Positions 7,748 through 16,695 of a DNA stretch of 64,000 nt are shown here, one piece after another. A program made the position numbers and the translations under genes. A model generated the notes under the pieces. It was not told the DNA's origin. It was given only the letters and a program-made list of their open reading frames with translations, and ran no database searches. Source of the DNA: Paenibacillus taichungensis (GTDB lineage Bacteria; Bacillota; Bacilli; Paenibacillales; Paenibacillaceae); the NCBI RefSeq assembly GCF_013359905.1, contig NZ_JABMCC010000096.1, positions 62,001 to 126,000 on the forward strand, read 5' to 3'. How positions within the stretch are numbered: the stretch's first letter is position 1; each line of letters begins with the position of its first letter.

Positions 7748-9427
7748 ATGAGTGGTAAGTTAACGGCTGTTGATCTTTTCTCTGGAGCAGGAGGCTTGAG
7801 TTTAGGTTTCATACAGACCGGTCATGTGGAAATAATAGCAGCAGTTGAGAACAATGCATCAGCTCAACAAACTTATTTAGCTAATCATCCTGATGTGGAG
7901 TTATTTGGTGATATTCAAAATGTTGATTACAATTTGATATTAGATGAATGTAAGAGAAAAGGTACAGAAAAAGTTGATATTGTATTTGGAGGACCGCCTT
8001 GTCAAGGATTCTCAAATGCCAATAGACAGAAGGCCTCACTAATTTCGGCTAATAATCAGCTAGTTAAAGAATTTGTAAAAGCTATAAAATTGCTTAATCC
8101 AGATGGTTTTGTATTAGAAAATGTTAAAGAACTTAAATCCAGTAAACATAAGTTTTTCTTGTCATCCCATGATGAGCAGGAGATTGTTGGAATGGGCATA
8201 GTAACATCTGAAGAAAAAGTCTCTCTTGGGGAAGTGACTTCATTCAAGACTGAGCTGTTAGATTTCTTAAATGAATCATTGCGTGCCCCTTTTGCAAAGT
8301 ATGAAGTCTTGGATAAGATTCTATTTTCTAAACTAAATCACTTAAACCGTAAGAAAAAAGAAGCAGAGTTATATCTTAAGAAAACTCGCAGCGCGATTAA
8401 GAATTTTTATGAGAATTGGGAAAAACTACATGACTATTATTGGTGTCCAGAGTATAAAGAGAAGTGGATGCAGTTAAAAGATCTTTTACAGGATGAGGAG
8501 AGCCCATTAGAAGAGGTATTCTCATGTCTTAATGAAGTTATCATTATCCAGCAGATTATTATGCGAGCTGGAGAGATAGAAACTAATGGTTTAATAGTTG
8601 ATCAATTTTATACAATCGATAATGAAATAATCGTGAATCTTCAAACATACATCGTATTAGATTACCTAAAAGCGAAATTCAAGAGTTTAGGCTATAAATT
8701 CAACGAGGATCAGCTGGTTCTAAATTCAGCTAATTTTGGAGCACCTCAACAAAGAGAGCGATTGTTTCTTGTTGGTGTGAAAAATGGGTTGTGTGAGCAG
8801 AATGAAGTAAGACTCCCTGAGCCAATTATCAGAAATCCGGAACAATTTTACACTGTGAAAGATGCGATAGAAGATCTTGAAAATGTATGGCCTTACGTTC
8901 TTATGGAAGATGATCAGCAGCCTCTTACAAAAGCAACTATGATAAATAGAAACCCACTGTTAACGTATTTACAGGCAGGCTTGGGAAATGTTCATAACCA
9001 CATTATGACTGATACAAGGGAAACTGCACTTCAGAGATTTCAGATGCTGCAACAGGGACAAAATTTTCACCACTTAGATGATTCATATAAAGGTACCTAT
9101 TCTAATCCACAACGAACACAAAATACTGTATATCTGCGCTTAAATTATAATAATCCTTCGGGAACTGTTCTGAATATTAGGAAATCTATGTGGATCCATC
9201 CTGTAAAAGATAGGGCGGTAAGTATAAGAGAAGCAGCTAGGTTACAAACTTTCCCTGATAACTTTGTATTTATGGGATCAAAGGATGCTCAATATCAGCA
9301 AGTAGGGAATGCGGTACCACCTCTGTTAGGGAGAGCAGTGGCAGATCAACTTCTCTATTATTTAGGGCGTTCTCCAATAAAATCTTTAAAAGAAATAATT
9401 ACATTACCACAAACTGTAGATATATAG
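7748..9427 (+). CDS. DNA (cytosine-5-)-methyltransferase (second) with large internal insertion
   Basis: Motif I DLFSGAGGLSLGF (about 9-21), catalytic motif IV GGPPCQGFS (near 83-90), motif VI ENVKEL (near 124), motif VIII QQRERLFLVG (near 335) and motif X QVGNAVPP (near 518). At 559 residues it is far longer than a minimal m5C methylase of 330-400. The excess lies between motifs VI and VIII, a Lys/Glu-rich helical insertion of about 150-200 residues that includes LNRKKKEAELYLKK. The ATG has GAGGAGGG nine bases upstream. It ends against a hairpin shared with the convergent, broken mismatch glycosylase gene. It lies between the GHKL operon and the MORC-Z1-AIPR operon, and may supply host protection for either. 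Confidence 0.95.
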   Translation: MSGKLTAVDLFSGAGGLSLGFIQTGHVEIIAAVENNASAQQTYLANHPDVELFGDIQNVDYNLILDECKRKGTEKVDIVFGGPPCQGFSNANRQKASLISANNQLVKEFVKAIKLLNPDGFVLENVKELKSSKHKFFLSSHDEQEIVGMGIVTSEEKVSLGEVTSFKTELLDFLNESLRAPFAKYEVLDKILFSKLNHLNRKKKEAELYLKKTRSAIKNFYENWEKLHDYYWCPEYKEKWMQLKDLLQDEESPLEEVFSCLNEVIIIQQIIMRAGEIETNGLIVDQFYTIDNEIIVNLQTYIVLDYLKAKFKSLGYKFNEDQLVLNSANFGAPQQRERLFLVGVKNGLCEQNEVRLPEPIIRNPEQFYTVKDAIEDLENVWPYVLMEDDQQPLTKATMINRNPLLTYLQAGLGNVHNHIMTDTRETALQRFQMLQQGQNFHHLDDSYKGTYSNPQRTQNTVYLRLNYNNPSGTVLNIRKSMWIHPVKDRAVSIREAARLQTFPDNFVFMGSKDAQYQQVGNAVPPLLGRAVADQLLYYLGRSPIKSLKEIITLPQTVDI

Positions 9428-9430
9428 AAA

Positions 9431-9457
9431 AATCCCTGCTCTATTAGAGCAGGGATT
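9431..9457. terminator. Bidirectional hairpin between convergent methylase and glycosylase remnant
   Basis: Perfect 12-bp arms AATCCCTGCTCT and AGAGCAGGGATT with a three-base loop sit just after the methylase stop codon. The hairpin overlaps the 3' end of the convergent glycosylase pseudogene. Confidence 0.75.
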
Positions 9458-10097
9458 CTTCTATATAATAATTACATTGAATATTAAGAGGACACTCTTT
9501 ACATTTGGGATTGACTGTTGTACAAATGATTCCTGCGAAGTCTAATACAGCTAAATTCGCTGTTTTGAAGTCAAAGTTGAAACTATACAAGTCTCTAATC
9601 TTCGAAGCAAGTATTTTATCTGTTCTTGGACGGGATTTGTCAGATTTGAGGTCAAAGAACCTAATAAATAATCTAATGACATTAGTATCGATAGGTACTG
9701 TTCTTGTGATAGGCATAACAGAGCACTGCGTTGGCAATATAGTCTCCAATCCCAGGAAATTTTATTAGTGTATCAGATTATCTGGAACTTTTCCATTAAA
9801 ATTAGCAGTTATTTGGATAGCTGTTGATTTAATTCTAAATGCGCGGTAAATTAGACCAATAGGACTAATTATTTCAATCAGCTTTGATTCTGAAGCCTTA
9901 GACAGTTTTTGCACAGTAGGGAAACTAGAGAGCAGAGAATTATACACTTCTTCAACCTTCCTTACCTGGGTCTGTTGAAGTAAAAATTCGGCGATGAGTA
10001 CGTGGTATGGGTTTTTGGTATTACGCCAGCGATAAATCCTTTGATTTTGCTTAAACCATAGTCTCAGAGTAATCCAAAAGAAGGATGTTTTTTTCAT
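9444..10097 (-). pseudogene. MIG-like T:G mismatch DNA glycosylase (EndoIII/MutY superfamily), twice frameshifted
   Basis: Read on the minus strand, three frames together give one HhH-GPD glycosylase. The first 110 residues include FLLQQTQV and end ...GKVPDNL. A second frame (about 9768-9700) continues DTLIKFPGIGDYIANAVLCY, the helix-hairpin-helix. A third frame supplies TVPIDTNVIRLFIRFF with the catalytic Asp, and ends with the four-cysteine iron-sulfur loop C-x6-C-x2-C-x5-C. One frameshift lies near 9770-9776, where two in-frame stops interrupt, and the second near 9700-9715. A Tyr follows GIGD where EndoIII has its catalytic Lys, as in the MIG thymine-DNA glycosylases that repair T:G mismatches from deaminated 5mC. 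That fits the neighbouring m5C methylases. Either the gene is dead or the assembly has two indels. Confidence 0.8.
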
Positions 10098-10129
10098 TTT
10101 TCACCTTTTTGCAGTTTGTACACTAATTT

Positions 10130-10321
10130 TAAATTAAACCTTGGCCGATTAACATAAGCAAAGGCACTTCTGAAATTCAATATTTAATAATCCATAAGCA
10201 TAGCGTAAAGGTGTGGAAATATAAAAAAGAAGTCGTAAGTCCAAACCTTAGAAATTTTATAATGTCACTACGTGAAGTAGGATATACATTTGATTGTAGC
10301 TGTAGCCGATGTTTTAGATAA
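10130..10321 (+). other. Possible 3' remnant of an unidentified gene
   Basis: An open frame without a start codon or ribosome binding site ends at TAA 10319-10321. Its translation, for example HKHSVKVWKYKKEVVSPNL followed by FIMSLREVGYTFDCSCSRC, has protein-like composition and ends with a Cys cluster. It lies between the glycosylase pseudogene and transposase debris and could be the tail of a truncated gene. Family not recognised. Confidence 0.25.
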
Positions 10322-10609
10322 TAGTATTGCAGATGGGGCCTCGGAGGTACATATTCAGATGCTTGAAGAGCCAGTGCTTGTTTTTGCATGCTCGATAATG
10401 GCAATGGAATGGCCACTTCTGAGCTAGTTGAGGCTATGAGACTGGATACCAAAAATCCCAATGAAGAGAGAAATAAGTCTGACTTGGGCAGATTTGGTTT
10501 TGCTTGAAAACAGCTTCTTTTTCCCAGTGCAAATGTCTAACGGTTATTTCTAAGAAAGACAAAAAGTCTTCAGTCAGACAGTGAGATTTGGATAATATTG
10601 CAGATGCAG

Positions 10610-11300
10610 ACGAGTGAGGATTTCTTGATAGCTAGTCAGTTGGTCAAAATAGCTTTCTTGAAATTCGATTCCCAGTTTCAATTAGCTCTTAAAATAGGAT
10701 TCAATACTCCAACGCATGCCGTAAATTCGTACAATTTCAGTCGCATCCAGCGTGACGTCTGTATTAAGGTGGTAAGCTGCTCACGTCTTTTATTCCAGTT
10801 GCGAGCAAAAACAAGTTTCACGGGCAGACCGCACGAAGTATGCACAACCACGGAACCTTTGATGTGTTTTCGCTGTCCCTGTACGAAATATCGCCATATC
10901 ATTTCCATGATTTGTTCCAACACAGGCAGACCTCTGTCTGTGAGCTGGCGAAGCAGTAGCTTGCGTAAACTTGCTGTCCATGAGCACGTAATCCGCAATG
11001 AAGCCGGCTTTTAAAGCCCGATCGAACAAGCTTACAACCGCATGGAATGGTCAAATACACGTGCCAGTAGCTCTACTTTTCACCTCCGGTTTCGCCTGAG
11101 TACTGAATCGTCAACGATAAATACAAGCACGTGTTTGGAGGAAATGAGCGATTCAAAATAGCGTACGATCTGAAGACTTAACGCCGCGGTCACTTTCCAG
11201 AAGGCGAAACTAATCCCTTCAAAAACCAATGAGAACTCGATTCGAAAAATAGCTGAATCCCTTCGTACCGCAAGGCTTTCTTGATGTGAAGTGTAGAAAA
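10610..11300 (-). pseudogene. Degenerate IS4-family transposase
   Basis: Fragments in several minus-strand frames match the order of an IS4-type DDE transposase. From N to C they are ISFAFWKVTAALSLQIVRY (about 11210-11140), VLVFIVDDSVLRR (first catalytic Asp region), VELLARVFDHSM (about 11080-11040), ADYVLMDSKFTQA (second Asp region), then IKGSVVVHTSCGLPVKLVFA and LYEFTACVGVLNPI where family members have the YREK-type region. Stops and frameshifts separate the pieces, so the element is dead. No clear terminal inverted repeats or target duplication were found by eye. It sits in a gene-poor 1.3-kb gap between the second methylase and the MORC operon. Confidence 0.75.
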
Positions 11301-11472
11301 AAATTAATCTAGGTACGAAAGTTGAGTGATTTAATATAGAGTGAACATCATATAAAGTTGATATGGTAAAATCAATATAAACTAAATCGCTAATCTAGTA
11401 TATATATCCTTTGTTTTATCCATTATATGGTGTTTTGTTGTTTTTGATTTTATAAATTAGGAGTTGGAATAT

Positions 11473-12966
11473 ATGGACGGTACTATTCACACTCAACCAG
11501 CAGCTGCTCCTGTTATTCAGGCTTTACGAAATATCGGCTATAAATCTCAAACAGCTATTGCAGATATTGTTGATAACAGTATTGATGCACATGCTTCAGC
11601 TATCGACTTAAAATTTGAATATGGCGATGGCGATGGATACATATTAATCAAGGATAATGGAAGTGGAATGGACAATGATGAATTACAAAAAGCAATGACA
11701 ATCGGCTCTAAAGATCCTCGAGAAGAACGAGACAAAAATGAATTAGGACGTTTCGGAATGGGACTTAAAACAGCGGGTTTTTCTTTAGGAAAACGAGTAA
11801 GTGTTATCTCAAAAAAAAACGGCATCTTATCGGAGCGTTGCTGGGACTTAGATTTAGTTAGTAAACATAACAAATGGTATTTGTTTAAGAATGTACCTGA
11901 AGGTATCCTCCGAAAATTACCTAATATTGAAGGCGATAGTGGAACTATTGTATATATAGATAAATTGGATCGTTTTTCAAAAGCTGGATCATCCACTCCT
12001 TTAAAAAAGAATAGTTATTTTGCAAAAATTAAAAGAATCCATGATTACTTAGAATTAGTTTACCATCTACTTTTAAATGATAATTTAACCATCACAATTA
12101 ATAATAATAAACTGATGGGGTGGGACCCATTTCTATTAGATATGCCCGAAGTTATTCGGGAAAAAATAATAGAAGGTGAGAAACAAGCATTTCGGGTTAA
12201 TGGAAAACGAGTAATAGTACGACCATATGTATTACCACACCCTTCAAATTATAATAGTACAGAATTTTCTCTAGCTGGGGGCATTAGGGGCTGGCGTGAA
12301 CATCAAGGCTTTTATATTTATCGTGAAAATAGGCTTGTAACATTCGGAGATTGGCTAGGTTTATTCAAAAAAGAAAGTATTTATGATCTAATTCGAATAC
12401 GAGTAGATTTTTTGAATGCTTCTGATGATGATTGGAAAATTGACATTAAAAAATCCAGCATTTCCATTCCTGAAGAAGCAAAAGAAAATCTAGAATCCAT
12501 CGGTAGATTTTATCGTCAGATATCTCAAGATATTATGTTATATCGTACTAAACGAGCATCCGGCTCTCAGACAAAAAGAGCTATTGGCACATTAAATACA
12601 TGGGAGCTAGATAATGATAGCAACCATGGTAAGTATGTATTAAATAGGCTCCACCCTATCCTAAATGAAATTTTGGCTAATATAGATGACGAAACTACAA
12701 AACAGTTAAAATTATATTTAAACTTAATTGAACTTGGGTCGCCAATGAATTTATTTGAAATGGAACATTTAATTCAATGTGAAGAAGAGTCCCTTGATTT
12801 GAAATTGAAAAACTTATTAGTGTTAATTTCAGAAGAATTATTGAAAAAGAACCCAGATATGCCACTAGATGAATTAGTCGAATCTCTTATGCTTTTCCCA
12901 CAATTCGAAACTATTGGTAGAATTGCATTAGAACAAATTATATTAAAGGATGTTATCAATGATTGA
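11473..12966 (+). CDS. MORC-like GHKL ATPase of the MORC-Z1-AIPR operon
   Basis: A 497-residue ATPase. Helix-one motif IADIVDNSIDA (about 29-39), second motif IKDNGSGMD (near 60) and glycine lid GRFGMGLKTAGFS (near 93-105) define a Hsp90/MutL/MORC nucleotide-binding fold. The middle part looks like the S5-type transducer domain of that superfamily (FYIYRENRLV... near 280). ATG 11473 has GGAG at 11460-11463; a TTG nine bases upstream is also in frame. It overlaps the Z1 helicase gene by eight bases. Linkage with Z1, PD-(D/E)XK and AIPR genes is the arrangement reported for prokaryotic MORC-type restriction operons. Presumed role: ATP-dependent clamp or loop-former on foreign DNA. Confidence 0.9.
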   Translation: MDGTIHTQPAAAPVIQALRNIGYKSQTAIADIVDNSIDAHASAIDLKFEYGDGDGYILIKDNGSGMDNDELQKAMTIGSKDPREERDKNELGRFGMGLKTAGFSLGKRVSVISKKNGILSERCWDLDLVSKHNKWYLFKNVPEGILRKLPNIEGDSGTIVYIDKLDRFSKAGSSTPLKKNSYFAKIKRIHDYLELVYHLLLNDNLTITINNNKLMGWDPFLLDMPEVIREKIIEGEKQAFRVNGKRVIVRPYVLPHPSNYNSTEFSLAGGIRGWREHQGFYIYRENRLVTFGDWLGLFKKESIYDLIRIRVDFLNASDDDWKIDIKKSSISIPEEAKENLESIGRFYRQISQDIMLYRTKRASGSQTKRAIGTLNTWELDNDSNHGKYVLNRLHPILNEILANIDDETTKQLKLYLNLIELGSPMNLFEMEHLIQCEEESLDLKLKNLLVLISEELLKKNPDMPLDELVESLMLFPQFETIGRIALEQIILKDVIND

Positions 12967-15670
12967 CACACAAGATACTATTAAAAATGAATTAGAAAAA
13001 GCATTTGTTGAAACATACAAAAAGCTTCTTATATTCAATACAGAAGATGCAGCTGATATAGCAATGAATGCTGCAAAAATGAAGATTAAAAAGAAACATC
13101 TCGACTTAACAGCGGAGAAGTTAGAGGAGTGGCTATTAGAAATATATGATACGCATGTGCAAGAAATTATTATAAAACCAACAAGTGTAATTCGTGCTTC
13201 TAAAGATAGTGCATGGGAAGATGGTGAATTAGAATTTAGTTACTATTGGTATCGCTATTCTAAGTATTTGGAAGAGATCAAACATTGGCCAATCGACACT
13301 ATTAGATCAATCGATACCACAACTAATGAAATTCTAAAAAGTATTGGAAACCCTAATAAACAAACTGAATTTGATTATAGAGGATTGGTGTTGGGATATG
13401 TACAATCTGGTAAAACAGCAAACTTCACTGGTTTAATCAACAAAGCTTATGATGTTGGTTACAAATTAGTTATTGTACTAGCCGGTATGCATAATGATTT
13501 ACGTTCTCAAACACAATTACGGCTTGAAAAAGAGGTCGTTGGTGTGATTGATAAAGTTACTAAAGTTGCTACGGGAGTTGCTTCAATATCTAATAAGGGG
13601 GAACTAGTACAAACATGGACTGATGTAGAAAATGATATTTCTATTAAAGCCAAAGATCAACGCCATAATTTGAATGTACCAAATTTAATGGTTGTTAAAA
13701 AAAATAAAGATGTTCTTGAAACATTAAATACCGTGATCGAAGCTTGTTGCAACTTATCAGCTGATTATCGTAACGTTCCTGTCTTAGTAATTGATGATGA
13801 GGCCGATCAAGCATCTGTTGACACAGCAGATGCTAATGAGAAACCAAAAACAATTAATAGTTTAATCCGCCGCCTTTTAAATCAATTTAACCGTAAATCA
13901 TACGTAGGTTATACTGCAACTCCGTTTGCTAACTTACTCATTGACTCTCGAACGACTGATGAGGAAGTACAAGAAGACTTATATCCAAAAGATTTTATTG
14001 TTGCATTACCCAAACCAGATGGATATTGTGGTCCAGAGGAATACTTTAATGTGACTGGATATGAAGAAGATGATGACAAACCACAATATATTCGACATTT
14101 AAATCAGGATGATTTGGATTTATTCAATAATATTAAAAATAAAGAGCATACAGAATTAATCAATTATGTACCTTATTCAATGAAACAAGCTATTCAGAGC
14201 TTTATTATTGCTACAGCAGTGAGAAATTTACGCAAACAAGAAAAAGAGCATAACTCTATGTTAATCCATGCATCTCATTTAACAGATATTCAATTAGAAC
14301 TAAAAAAAGTAGTAGAAGCCTACTTTGAGGAATTTTCAAATACTATCCTTTATGCGTCGACTGATGAAACAATCAATCAATTACAAAACTTATATATAAA
14401 AGATTTTGTACAAGTTCAAAAAACGTTCAATGACAAAAATACCGAACATAGCTATCCAGTACTTGAATGGGTAGAAGTTTATAAAGAAATTAGAAAAGTA
14501 TTAGGAAAAATAGACATTCTGGCTATTAACGGTGATAGTAAAGATATATTAGATTATGATTCACGCAAGGAAAACGGATGGAACGTAATTGCTATCGGTG
14601 GAAATAAATTATCACGAGGTTTGACACTGGATGGTTTAACTGTTTCCTACTACTATCGTGGAACAAGTATGTACGATTCTCTTTTACAAATGGGGCGTTG
14701 GTTTGGTTTCCGTAATGGCTATATGGATCTTTGTCGTATCTATACTTCACAACAAATTGCATCAAACTTTGAACATTTAGCAGAAGTAATGGTGGAAGTA
14801 CGTAAAGAATTCGATTGGTTAGCAAAACACGAGAATCTTACTCCTTATGACTATGCTGTCTCCGTACTAGGACATGATTATATGGATATAACAAGCCCTG
14901 CCAAAATGAAAACAGCTGAATTCTTACATTATCTAGGAGGTAAAAAACCTCAAACACGATTATTCAGTAAGGATCTAGATTTTTATAAAACAAATATGGA
15001 TAGTACTATCAAGTTAATAGAATCTCTTAAGAATATTACTCCATGTACTGTTGGAGATACTAAATATTATGTAACCCAAAATGTTTCTGTTCAGAACATT
15101 CTTCAGTTCCTAAAAACATATAAAACTGATCCCAATGCAACTAAAGTAGTTTCAAACAAAATATTTGATTATATACAAAAACAAATTTCTCGTGGAGAAT
15201 ATTTAAACTTTAATATTGTTGTTGTAGACGCTACAAAAAAATCATTGAACGGAAGTGAAGTTAGAAAAGCAAATGCATCTGGTAAAAATATAAAAGAGTT
15301 TTCCGTAAACTTAGGCGATATACAAATAGAAAATGCCGTTTTACGTAGAATAAATCCAGAAGAAAACCATACTAACGATTATTCTATTGATTTAGGTGCA
15401 ATCACTTCCGGAAAACACTTTTTAATTGATTTAGAGAATGAACAAATCCGTGATAATGCTAATCCATTATTAATAATTTATCCATTACATCCACAGATAC
15501 CTGCATTCGATGAGCTGGAATATGATTTCAATGAAAACTTTGTACCCATTGGTATTGCTTTTGATTTCCCAAGAGTATATAAAGAAAATTTAAAAGGAGA
15601 AATCGTTGAAGCACGTCAAAAATATGTGAAAAATAAAACAGTTTTTGATGAAAAGGAGAATAAAGAATGA
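12959..15670 (+). CDS. Z1-domain superfamily 2 helicase-like protein
   Basis: A 903-residue protein with a helicase-type ATPase core: Walker A GYVQSGKTANF (near 146), Walker B VLVIDDEAD (near 276), motif III-like GYTATPFANL (near 318) and C-terminal helicase motifs LSRGLTLDGL (near 552) and LLQMGRWFGFR (near 577). This is the signature of the Z1 family, always seen with MORC-like ATPases. ATG 12959 has AAAGGA eight bases upstream and overlaps the MORC stop; an ATG nine bases earlier is possible. The last residues overlap the next start by ATGA. Likely translocates on or remodels DNA and delivers it to the partner nuclease. Confidence 0.93.
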   Translation: MIDTQDTIKNELEKAFVETYKKLLIFNTEDAADIAMNAAKMKIKKKHLDLTAEKLEEWLLEIYDTHVQEIIIKPTSVIRASKDSAWEDGELEFSYYWYRYSKYLEEIKHWPIDTIRSIDTTTNEILKSIGNPNKQTEFDYRGLVLGYVQSGKTANFTGLINKAYDVGYKLVIVLAGMHNDLRSQTQLRLEKEVVGVIDKVTKVATGVASISNKGELVQTWTDVENDISIKAKDQRHNLNVPNLMVVKKNKDVLETLNTVIEACCNLSADYRNVPVLVIDDEADQASVDTADANEKPKTINSLIRRLLNQFNRKSYVGYTATPFANLLIDSRTTDEEVQEDLYPKDFIVALPKPDGYCGPEEYFNVTGYEEDDDKPQYIRHLNQDDLDLFNNIKNKEHTELINYVPYSMKQAIQSFIIATAVRNLRKQEKEHNSMLIHASHLTDIQLELKKVVEAYFEEFSNTILYASTDETINQLQNLYIKDFVQVQKTFNDKNTEHSYPVLEWVEVYKEIRKVLGKIDILAINGDSKDILDYDSRKENGWNVIAIGGNKLSRGLTLDGLTVSYYYRGTSMYDSLLQMGRWFGFRNGYMDLCRIYTSQQIASNFEHLAEVMVEVRKEFDWLAKHENLTPYDYAVSVLGHDYMDITSPAKMKTAEFLHYLGGKKPQTRLFSKDLDFYKTNMDSTIKLIESLKNITPCTVGDTKYYVTQNVSVQNILQFLKTYKTDPNATKVVSNKIFDYIQKQISRGEYLNFNIVVVDATKKSLNGSEVRKANASGKNIKEFSVNLGDIQIENAVLRRINPEENHTNDYSIDLGAITSGKHFLIDLENEQIRDNANPLLIIYPLHPQIPAFDELEYDFNENFVPIGIAFDFPRVYKENLKGEIVEARQKYVKNKTVFDEKENKE

Positions 15671-16686
15671 CAAAAGTTACAGTAGCTTTTAATGAATTAC
15701 TTACTCAGATTAATCCCTCTGAAAGTGAGGCAATTTATAAATTAAAAACTATCCATTTTAAAAAACCTTGTATCATGATCGGCGTGGATTCTTTAACAAA
15801 AGAACGCAGACTTTATATCGATATAACTAAAGAAAATTGGCCTAAAGATAAAATGAAAACCTTCCCTAAATGGCGTGGTCTAACGGTTAAAGAGGAATTC
15901 CATAAAAAAATAGGACCTATAAAAGAAAAAAAAATGTTGGTATTATATCAGGAGCCAGATCAAAGCATTGAAATTTTTGATAATGTTATGCAAAGTGTCT
16001 ATGACAATATTATTCATAATTTGGAGGAAGATTTATTCTCTACTCTTTACACAGTATTGGACCAATGGAAAAACTTTTTCATGCATAAACGTGATGGTAA
16101 ATTAACGATTGAGGAACAGATGGGTCTTTTTGGAGAATTATATTTCTTTAGAGCTTGGCTCAACAAATTTCCTGATGCACCACCAACAATTATGGATTAT
16201 TGGAAAGGCCCATTAATGAATCGAATTGATTATGTCGTTGCTAAAACTGGCGTAGAAATTAAAACAATATGTCCTAAAATCCGTGAAGATATTCGAATAT
16301 CTAGTGAGCGTCAGTTAGAGTTAACACCTATTATTAAAAATTTATATTTATATGTTTTACGTGTTGAGATATCTGATACAGAAGGAGAAGATTTATTCAA
16401 CATATTAACGGATATCATCAATATTTTAAGTACTCGAGCGCCTTCAACTATTGTATCGTTGGAAAATTTATTGTTAGAACTTCGTATTATTAAAGAAGAT
16501 TATACGGAAAATAAATTTTCTGTATTAGAAGATATAGCATATAAAGTAAATGGAGATTTTCCTAAATTAACACCAAATATGTTACCAAAAGGTGTTTCAT
16601 ATATATCCTATTCTGTAGATTTATCTCATTGTGAAGAGTTCAAAGTGAATTCTCAAGATGTGTACTATTTAAACAATGGAAGATGA
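15667..16686 (+). CDS. PD-(D/E)XK motif nuclease (DUF4420 family)
   Basis: A 339-residue protein placed after Z1 as in known MORC operons. The nuclease core is visible as RIDYVVAKTGVEIKT (about 183-198), with Asp and then Glu-x-Lys giving the D...ExK metal-binding triad. An upstream conserved helix is EEQMGLFGELYFFRAWL (near 148-164), with a Glu typical of this fold. The start overlaps the Z1 stop by ATGA. It probably provides DNA cleavage for the system. Family call rests on context plus the visible triad. Confidence 0.88.
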   Translation: MTKVTVAFNELLTQINPSESEAIYKLKTIHFKKPCIMIGVDSLTKERRLYIDITKENWPKDKMKTFPKWRGLTVKEEFHKKIGPIKEKKMLVLYQEPDQSIEIFDNVMQSVYDNIIHNLEEDLFSTLYTVLDQWKNFFMHKRDGKLTIEEQMGLFGELYFFRAWLNKFPDAPPTIMDYWKGPLMNRIDYVVAKTGVEIKTICPKIREDIRISSERQLELTPIIKNLYLYVLRVEISDTEGEDLFNILTDIINILSTRAPSTIVSLENLLLELRIIKEDYTENKFSVLEDIAYKVNGDFPKLTPNMLPKGVSYISYSVDLSHCEEFKVNSQDVYYLNNGR

Positions 16687-16695
16687 GTGTGAAAG

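Noticed and set aside
1993..9427. DISARM or BREX system
   Set aside because: No DrmA/DrmB helicase pair, no phospholipase D gene, no PglZ or BrxC/PglY; only the methylases overlap with those systems.
10177..10461. Minus-strand 94-codon frame
   Set aside because: Overlaps the more protein-like plus-strand remnant and has no start signals.
10598..11014. Plus-strand 138-codon frame
   Set aside because: It is the complement of the degenerate IS4 transposase; the minus-strand reading gives family motifs.
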